DNA of 64,000 nucleotides from Acidimicrobiales bacterium (GTDB taxonomy: Bacteria; Actinomycetota; Acidimicrobiia; Acidimicrobiales; Iamiaceae). Position numbers and translations under genes: made by a program. Under the pieces are notes generated by a model. The model did not search any database and was not told where the DNA came from. It worked only from the letters and a program-made list of their open reading frames with translations. Location: the NCBI GenBank assembly GCA_035547835.1, contig DASZTW010000007.1, positions 262,955-326,954 on the forward strand, given 5' to 3'. Numbering within the stretch: position 1 is the stretch's first letter; the number at the start of each line of letters is the position of its first letter. This document shows positions 59,228-64,000 of this stretch, piece after piece.

Positions 59228-59695
59228 TCAGGCGTGGGCGCGGCGGCGGGTGGTGGGTGCCGGCGCGTCGGCCTCACCGTCGTGTGCCTCACGCAGGTCG
59301 ATCACGGTGTCGAGCTGGGCCTTCACCGACTCGATCGACAGCAGGTTGAGCACACCCTGCCCTTCCTTGACCAGGTCGATGATCTCCTCGTCGCGCACGA
59401 GCATGGCAGTCGAACCGTCGATGACGAGGTTGGCCGAGGCAACGTCTTCTCCGAGATGGTCGCGCAGCATGGTGAAGACGGTACGGACCGACTCGAGGCG
59501 GATGCCGGCGTCGAGCAGGCTCTTGATGACCTTCAACTCGAGCAGGTCGCGGTAGGAGTACGAGCGCCGCGACCCGCTGCCGTGCGCGTCGGCAAGCGAC
59601 GGACGGACGAGATCGGTGCGTGCCCAGTAGTCGAGTTGGCGGTAAGTGATGCCGACGATGTCGGCCGCTCGGCGGCCGCTGAATCCTTCGCGCAC
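59228..59695 (-). CDS. MerR-family regulator, Rv1830/ResR type
   Basis: The 155-residue protein from the GTG at 59695 (GGGAG upstream) has the MerR helix-turn-helix and wing: IVGITYRQLDYWARTDLVRP and SGSRRSYSYRDLLELKVI. This pattern is nearly the same as mycobacterial Rv1830, a regulator linked to growth recovery. The C-terminal part (VLNLLSIESVKAQLDTVI) is the dimer helix. The gene order gcvH-garA-MerR-DUF151-MerR matches Mycobacterium. A longer frame to 59782 is not needed. Confidence 0.9.
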   Translation of the reverse strand: MREGFSGRRAADIVGITYRQLDYWARTDLVRPSLADAHGSGSRRSYSYRDLLELKVIKSLLDAGIRLESVRTVFTMLRDHLGEDVASANLVIDGSTAMLVRDEEIIDLVKEGQGVLNLLSIESVKAQLDTVIDLREAHDGEADAPAPTTRRRAHA

Positions 59696-59806
59696 GGTAG
59701 CTCCCGAATGCCTCAGGGTGACAGGAGTGAAACTACGAGCTTGTGACCCATCAACCGTACGGCACCGCGCGCGCGGCGTCAACGGGAGGTCACGTCCCGA
59801 TCGCGC

Positions 59807-60307
59807 TCAGGCAGTTCCGAAGTCCTCGGGGTTGACCGAGTCGAGAAAGTCCTTGAACTGCTCGACAACTTCCTCGGCTTCCTCCGGCTCTTCGTCCTCG
59901 TCGTCGGCCGCGAGGTATGCGGCCTCGTCCATCACCGCTTCGTCGGCGAAGATCGGCGACCCGGTGCGGGCCGCGAGTGCGATCGCGTCGGAAGGCCGGC
60001 TCGACACGACATGCACGCCGTCGGCTCGTCGCAGGACCAGTTCGGCATAGAACGTGCCGTCTCGGAGCTCCGTCACGACCACCCGCTCCACCGCGGTCTC
60101 GAGCTCGTCGAGCAGGAGCTTCATGAGGTCGTGGGTCAGCGGTCGCGGCGTCACGACCTCGTCGAGCGCGAACGCGATCGCGGCTGCTTCAGGCCCGCCG
60201 ATGAGGATCGGCAGCATCCTGCGTTGACCCTCACGCTCGCGGAGGAGCGCGATCGGGGTGTTCGTCGGAAGCTCGACACGGACGCCGACCAGTTCCATCT
60301 CGACCAC
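59807..60307 (-). CDS. DUF151/bifunctional nuclease family protein
   Basis: The 166-residue protein has the DUF151 pattern: VRVELPTNTPIALLRE, LPILIGGPEAAAIAFALD, PRPLTHDLMKLLLDEL, and DGTFYAELVLRR. The acidic stretch DDEDEEPEEAEE and the end QFKDFLDSVNPEDF match Rv1829. The GTG at 60307 agrees with the Rv1829 start and with a -10 box 7 bases upstream. Activity on nucleic acid has been claimed for relatives; here it is not tested. Confidence 0.9.
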   Translation of the reverse strand: MVEMELVGVRVELPTNTPIALLREREGQRRMLPILIGGPEAAAIAFALDEVVTPRPLTHDLMKLLLDELETAVERVVVTELRDGTFYAELVLRRADGVHVVSSRPSDAIALAARTGSPIFADEAVMDEAAYLAADDEDEEPEEAEEVVEQFKDFLDSVNPEDFGTA

Positions 60308-60314
60308 GGTTTGC

Positions 60315-60320
60315 ACCCTA
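60315..60320 (-). promoter_or_regulatory. -10 element of the DUF151 gene (leaderless)
   Basis: TAGGGT on the minus strand, 7 bases from the GTG at 60307. Confidence 0.5.
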
Positions 60321-60410
60321 CCGCCCACCCGCCCGAGGTCGGTGGGCGTCGTCGCCGCGGCGCCCCGCTCGAACAAGGCCGCTCGGGTCACATCCAGGTG
60401 GCGCCGGGCC

Positions 60411-61415
60411 TCACTGCTCCCGGGTCGGGTGCGTCCACTCGAACGTGTTCGGGAACGCGAAGTTCGTGAACGACACCGAGATGGACGGCTCGAGCGAGCG
60501 GACCGTGTGCCACCACCCCACGGGGATGAACAGCACCTCGCCGGGCTCGAGCACGAACTCCACCGGCTGCACCTCCCGGTACGACGGGAACCGGTCGAGG
60601 TCGGGGGCCGCGGCGTCGACTGCGCTGAACACGCCGATGTCGTTGTAGAGCAAGGGCGTCTGCGACGGCGAGATCAGCCGGATCGCCTTCCGGCCGGTGA
60701 CCTGGCACAACAAGATGTTGGCCACGTCGTGGTGCAGCGGCGTCACCGTGCCCGCCGGGCCGTACCAGAGGAACACCTGCCCCTTGGCCTTGGCCGGGTC
60801 GAGCAACCCCGGGAACTGCACGATGTCGTCGAGCAGCACCTCCAGCGGGCCGCCGGGGTCGAGGTTCTTGTTGTTGGCGACCATGTAGCAGTCGTTGCTC
60901 TCGCCGACGGAGGTGACCAGGTCGACGTAGTCCGACAACGCCATCGAAGTGCGGTGGTGGTCGAGGTTGCGCTCGTACAGCGGGTCCGACGCGCGCCCCT
61001 GTTGCACCTCGACGATGGCGTCCCCGGCGACCTTCTTGAAGTACGCCGGCCCCCAGTGCGCCATCGCCGGCCAGTCGTTCAGCATGTCGGTCAACACGAG
61101 CGGCTGGTTGCGGCAGTAGTAGCGCTCGAGGAACAGGTCGGCAGCGATGGTTGGGCGGCATTCGATCTCGCCCGCATGGCCGGACAGCGCGGCCACCTGC
61201 TGCTGCGCCCGCAGCACCGACGCCAACTTCGCCCGCTGTGCCTGGACGTCGCGTGCGCCGAACACGTAGGGATGCTGGTCGGCCTCGCGGACCTCGGCCG
61301 CCGCCTCGAACGGGTCGACGCCACGCGCGACGAGCACCTCGACCAAGGTGGGCACCGTCGCGCCCATCGCCAGGTTCTCCGCGACCCACCGCCGCCACCT
61401 CGGATGAATGCCCAT
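60411..61415 (-). CDS. JmjC/cupin-8 type Fe(II) and 2-oxoglutarate hydroxylase-like protein
   Basis: From the ATG at 61415 the product has 334 residues (a GTG at 61478 would add 21). The core is the JmjC type: QPLVLTDMLNDWPAM near 100, then HHDVAN with the HxD metal ligands, GRKAIRLISPSQ with the 2-oxoglutarate Lys, and FIPVGWWHTV with the second His. The N-terminal 90 residues are helical. Relatives hydroxylate ribosomal proteins or RNA in bacteria. The gene interrupts the MerR-DUF151 order known from Mycobacterium. Confidence 0.83.
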   Translation of the reverse strand: MGIHPRWRRWVAENLAMGATVPTLVEVLVARGVDPFEAAAEVREADQHPYVFGARDVQAQRAKLASVLRAQQQVAALSGHAGEIECRPTIAADLFLERYYCRNQPLVLTDMLNDWPAMAHWGPAYFKKVAGDAIVEVQQGRASDPLYERNLDHHRTSMALSDYVDLVTSVGESNDCYMVANNKNLDPGGPLEVLLDDIVQFPGLLDPAKAKGQVFLWYGPAGTVTPLHHDVANILLCQVTGRKAIRLISPSQTPLLYNDIGVFSAVDAAAPDLDRFPSYREVQPVEFVLEPGEVLFIPVGWWHTVRSLEPSISVSFTNFAFPNTFEWTHPTREQ

Positions 61416-61491
61416 CGCCTCGCTGCCGTCCGCTCGTCCTGCCCTGCCGCCATACCGCCATGGGGGGCGCCCACTCACCCCAGATCTTGCC

Positions 61492-62454
61492 TCAGACGGG
61501 CGGGTGGAGGTAGTCGTGCAGCGAGTGGCGCAGCAGCGCTCCGTGGAGCGCGTCGCCCAGCTCGATCAACTCCCCGAGCAGGTCGACAGCTTGTTGGCGT
61601 GCGCCCGGGTTGCGTTGCTTGAGCAGCGGGGTGACCACCTGCTCGAGGAACCCGGCCTCGCGCTCGGCCGCGACTTTGAACATGCGCAGGTGCCGCGCTT
61701 CGATGCCGCGCGCCAAGAACGCCGCCGAGCGTTGGGCGACCAGCACCGTCTCGCCGTCGTAGAGCAGCTCCGGCCCGACTTGGCGTCCCTTGACCAGGCC
61801 GAACTGCTCCAGCGACCGCAGCTGCGCCTCCGTGAGGCCGGCAGCCCGCAGCAGCTCCTCCTGATTCAAGTTCATGGTGGACACCTCTGCCCCCACTGGC
61901 GTCGATGGTGAGGCGGCAGGCGGCCTGGTGGCCGCCGGTTCGGCACGGCGCGCGGCTTCGTCCCCACCCCGTGCCGCGACCCGCCGTGCGTGGTCTTGCA
62001 TCCAGACCGGTTCGTCGTGCGCGGTCGGCGGTGCGGCGGGCGGTGCCGAGCGAGACGACGGAGCCGGAGCCGGCGGGGCCGCTGCGGGATCGACGAACGG
62101 CTGCGACCCGGTGGTCGGGCCGGAGGGACCGCCGGCCGGCGTCAAGCGCTCTTCGGGCATCAGCTCGAGCTGGTCGGGACCGAAGTCGTCGTCGGGCGGG
62201 ATCGTTCCGCCGTTGCGGTCGAGTCGCTCCTTGATCACTTTCAGGGGCAGGAAGTTGTCGCGCTGCTGGCGCAGCACCCACCGGAGCCGATCGATGTCGG
62301 CCTCGTAGAACTTCCGGTACCCCGAGGGGGTTCGCTCAGGGTCCATGAGGCCCTGGCTCTCGAGGAACCGGATCTTGGAGATGGTGACATCAGGGAAGTC
62401 GTCCTGCAGCAGGCTCAACACCTCACCGATGGAGAGGTGGGACCGGTCGGTCAC
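61492..62454 (-). CDS. MerR-family regulator, Rv1828 type with long linker
   Basis: The protein has 320 residues. The N-terminal MerR helix-turn-helix (LSIGEVLSLLQDDFPDVTIS, KIRFLESQGLMDPERTPSGY) and the C-terminal effector-like domain (QEELLRAAGLTEAQL, RHLRMFKVAAEREAGF) match mycobacterial Rv1828, about 250 residues long. The extra length is a Pro/Ala-rich linker (about 100-190), which is unusual. Its start overlaps the stop of the FHA gene. Confidence 0.9.
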   Translation of the reverse strand: MTDRSHLSIGEVLSLLQDDFPDVTISKIRFLESQGLMDPERTPSGYRKFYEADIDRLRWVLRQQRDNFLPLKVIKERLDRNGGTIPPDDDFGPDQLELMPEERLTPAGGPSGPTTGSQPFVDPAAAPPAPAPSSRSAPPAAPPTAHDEPVWMQDHARRVAARGGDEAARRAEPAATRPPAASPSTPVGAEVSTMNLNQEELLRAAGLTEAQLRSLEQFGLVKGRQVGPELLYDGETVLVAQRSAAFLARGIEARHLRMFKVAAEREAGFLEQVVTPLLKQRNPGARQQAVDLLGELIELGDALHGALLRHSLHDYLHPPV

Positions 62455-62927
62455 TGGTCGCCCCCCGCGTCGCCCTCGAAGAACACCAGCTTGAACTTGC
62501 CGACCTGGAGCTCGTCGCCGTTGCGGATCGCCGCCTCTTCCATCGGCTGGCGGTTGAGGTACGTGCCGTTGAGCGACCCCACGTCGCGAGCCTGGTAGCC
62601 GCCCTCCACCCTCTGCACCTCGACGTGGCGGCGCGACACGGTGACGTCATCGAGGAAGATGTCGCTCTCGGGGTGGCGACCCACCGTGGTCAGATCCTTG
62701 TCCAGGTGGAAACGAGAGCCGGCGTTGGGGCCACGCGTGACGACCAGCACGCCGCCCGGAGGGACCTCACCGAGATCGAGCCGCACCTCGTCGTCGACGC
62801 TCGGGTCGAGTTGGAAGGTGACGGTCGTGTCCGAGGTGGAGCTGGTCAGCGCTTTGCCGCAGGACGAGCAGAAGTTCGACCCGAGCGGGTTCCGATGACC
62901 GCAGTTGTTGCAGTACACGTCGGACAC
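62451..62927 (-). CDS. garA: GarA-type FHA protein with zinc ribbon
   Basis: The 158-residue protein begins with a zinc ribbon (CNNCGHRNPLGSNFCSSCG, residues 6-24). It then has the SDTTVTFQLD region near 33, where GarA carries phosphorylated threonines, and an FHA domain (VGRHPESDIFLDDVTVSRRH, GSLNGTYLN). GarA switches 2-oxoglutarate metabolism between catabolism and glutamate synthesis when phosphorylated by Ser/Thr kinases. The zinc ribbon is an addition; mycobacterial GarA lacks it. The GTG has a strong GTAGGAGG site. Confidence 0.88.
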   Translation of the reverse strand: MSDVYCNNCGHRNPLGSNFCSSCGKALTSSTSDTTVTFQLDPSVDDEVRLDLGEVPPGGVLVVTRGPNAGSRFHLDKDLTTVGRHPESDIFLDDVTVSRRHVEVQRVEGGYQARDVGSLNGTYLNRQPMEEAAIRNGDELQVGKFKLVFFEGDAGGDQ

Positions 62928-62935
62928 GCGGCCTC

Positions 62936-63316
62936 CTACCCCTCGATCAGCTGGCGGTAGCCGTCCGCGTCGAGCAGGCCGTCGACCGCAGCAGGCCCAC
63001 CGACCTCGATCACGCACACCCAGCCTTCGCCGTAGGGATCCTCGTTCAGGCGCTCGGGTGTGTCCGCGAGGTCGGCGTTGACCTCGACCACGGTCCCCGC
63101 GACGGGTGCGTAGAGCTCCGACACCGACTTGGTGGACTCGATCTCGCCGATCTCACCGCCCGCCTCGACCGAAGCCCCGACGTCGGGAACCTGCACGAAG
63201 ACCACGTCGCCCAAGGCGTCTTGTGCGTAGTCGGTGATCCCCACCCGCACCCGGTTGCCCTCGAGGCGCGCCCATTCGTGGTCCGACGAGTACCGAAGGT
63301 CATCGGGGATGTGCAT
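62936..63316 (-). CDS. gcvH: Glycine cleavage system H protein
   Basis: The 126-residue carrier protein holds a lipoyl group on Lys63 (IESTKSVSEL), which shuttles the aminomethyl group between GcvP and GcvT. The YAQDALGDVVFVQVPDVG and EDPYGEGWVCVIE blocks are typical. The message appears leaderless. It heads the minus-strand cluster that continues with garA eight bases later. Confidence 0.96.
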   Translation of the reverse strand: MHIPDDLRYSSDHEWARLEGNRVRVGITDYAQDALGDVVFVQVPDVGASVEAGGEIGEIESTKSVSELYAPVAGTVVEVNADLADTPERLNEDPYGEGWVCVIEVGGPAAVDGLLDADGYRQLIEG

Positions 63317-63323
63317 GGCGCCG

Positions 63324-63329
63324 ACGCTA
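63324..63329 (-). promoter_or_regulatory. -10 element of gcvH (leaderless)
   Basis: TAGCGT on the minus strand, 7 bases from the ATG at 63316. Confidence 0.5.
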
Positions 63330-63368
63330 CCCCACCTGTCGAGGCCCTGCCCCGAGACCCCGCGCCGC

Positions 63369-63391
63369 CTCTACCTCGCCTTGAGGTAGAG
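63369..63391. terminator. Perfect hairpin between the phosphomannomutase-like gene and gcvH
   Basis: CTCTACCTC and GAGGTAGAG form a 9-bp perfect stem with a 5-base loop. It lies 20 bases after the stop at 63412 and before the gcvH promoter. There is no T run, so it may be a factor-dependent terminator or an operator. Confidence 0.45.
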
Positions 63392-63411
63392 AGAGCTGGG
63401 CTGCCGGCGCC

Positions 63412-64000
63412 TCAGCGGACGAGCTGGCGGATGCGGCGCGCGTACTCCTGTGCCAGGCGTCGTGCCTCCGCGTCGGAGTCGGCTTCGGCCCAAAGGTGCG
63501 TCACCGGCTCCTCCGTGTCGGGCAACGTGAGCACCCAGGCATCGCCGTGCCACACCTTCACCCCGTCGATCAGGTCGATCGGTCGGCCGCTCGACTGCTC
63601 CATGAGGCTGCGCATCACGAGCCCCTTGCGTTCCCATGGCGTCACCACCGTCTCGTGCACCATGTGCACGCGAGGTAGCGACGCCACCACCTCGCTGAGG
63701 CGGACCTGTTCCTTGGCGAGCAACTCGAGCAGCTTGACGAGCGCCGCAGCGGCGTCGAAAGCGGGCAGGAAGCCGGGCAGGATGAAGCCGCCTTCGGGAC
63801 CCGCGGCAAAGCCGACTCGCTCCTCGCTGCTCGCGGCCATCAGTGCCGCCGTCGACGTCTTGGTCCACAACACGGTCACGCCTCGTGGCTTCACGAGGTC
63901 CTGGACACTGCGAGTGGTCGACACGGGCACGGCCACGTGGTCGCCGAGCAGGTGGCCGGACACCAGCGTGCACATCGCGAGCAGCGACTCGGTGTCGGTG
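63412..64000 (-). CDS. Phosphomannomutase-like C-terminal part of a bifunctional nucleotidyltransferase/mutase, truncated by window
   Basis: The frame is open from the window edge to the stop at 63412, about 196 residues. The sequence AGPEGGFILPGFLPAFDAAA, LSEVVASLPRVHMVHETV and a C-terminal domain with DGVKVWHGDAWVLTLPDTEE fit the last third of alpha-D-phosphohexomutases, in particular the actinobacterial mannose-1-phosphate guanylyltransferase/phosphomannomutase fusions. The catalytic Ser lies outside the window. It probably makes sugar nucleotides for the envelope. Confidence 0.75.
   Translation of the reverse strand, partial: TDTESLLAMCTLVSGHLLGDHVAVPVSTTRSVQDLVKPRGVTVLWTKTSTAALMAASSEERVGFAAGPEGGFILPGFLPAFDAAAALVKLLELLAKEQVRLSEVVASLPRVHMVHETVVTPWERKGLVMRSLMEQSSGRPIDLIDGVKVWHGDAWVLTLPDTEEPVTHLWAEADSDAEARRLAQEYARRIRQLVR

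Noticed and set aside
1-64000. CRISPR arrays, insertion sequences or prophage genes
   Set aside because: No regularly spaced repeats, transposase or phage protein was seen. The only tandem repeat is the pair at 57943-58040.

Overview
This window reads as one continuous chromosomal stretch of a high-GC actinobacterium, most likely of the class Acidimicrobiia. The grounds are a Pup-proteasome locus, a complete actinobacterial mce operon, DUF4193, a GarA-type FHA protein, abundant GTG starts and many leaderless genes. The class placement is inference; the phylum is well supported. No transposase, phage gene, CRISPR array, rRNA or tRNA was recognised. Most genes sit in short, translationally coupled runs.

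Layout. 1-1.5 kb: two divergent type VII secretion genes, an FHA-bearing EssC/EccC-type ATPase (cut by the window edge) and a WXG100 substrate. 1.6-14.1 kb: the conserved proteasome block prcB-prcA-lipoprotein-pafA-DUF3866-pafB-pafC-lepB-small membrane protein-tatA/B-tatC-helY. Pup, Dop and Mpa/ARC are not in the window. 14.1-19.1 kb: an MDR oxidoreductase, an M20 amidohydrolase, a fused double ThyX-like protein, and a LysM lytic transglycosylase under a promoter overlapped by a large inverted repeat. 19.3-30.3 kb: an mce operon with its own ATPase, two YrbE permeases, MceA-F and an Mce-associated protein. 30.4-40.8 kb: DUF4193, a universal stress protein, GNAT, Nudix, crotonase, a basic low-complexity protein, PrmA, a P450 and two aldehyde dehydrogenases. 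40.8-54.6 kb: a double-cupredoxin lipoprotein divergent from a giant LuxR regulator, Lon, an AraC/VOC pair, a dif-like site, a small zinc-finger gene bracketed by matching palindromes, a DHA2 exporter, an aldolase, a SnoaL-like protein, two small membrane proteins and an LLM oxidoreductase. 54.8-63.3 kb: a tandem glycine riboswitch with gcvP, facing a minus-strand cluster gcvH-garA-MerR-JmjC-DUF151-MerR-gcvT. The window ends in the C-terminal part of a phosphomannomutase-like protein.

How the parts work together. PafA ligates Pup to targets destroyed by PrcBA. PafB and PafC are WYL-domain regulators of the kind that drive the DNA damage response. Mce proteins and YrbE/ATPase form a lipid or sterol importer, and the P450, crotonase and aldehyde dehydrogenases nearby could feed on such substrates. 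The gcv genes form the glycine cleavage system, sensed by the riboswitch and placed beside the GarA switch and two MerR regulators, the same order as in Mycobacterium.

The observations most worth following are a 28-bp dif-like site (48523-48550), a leaderless-gene signature at 13 starts, the zinc-finger gene flanked by CGTCA-N2-TGACG boxes, the double ThyX protein with complementary degenerate motifs, the operator-like repeat before the LysM transglycosylase, and type VII secretion genes occupying the place where pup is expected.
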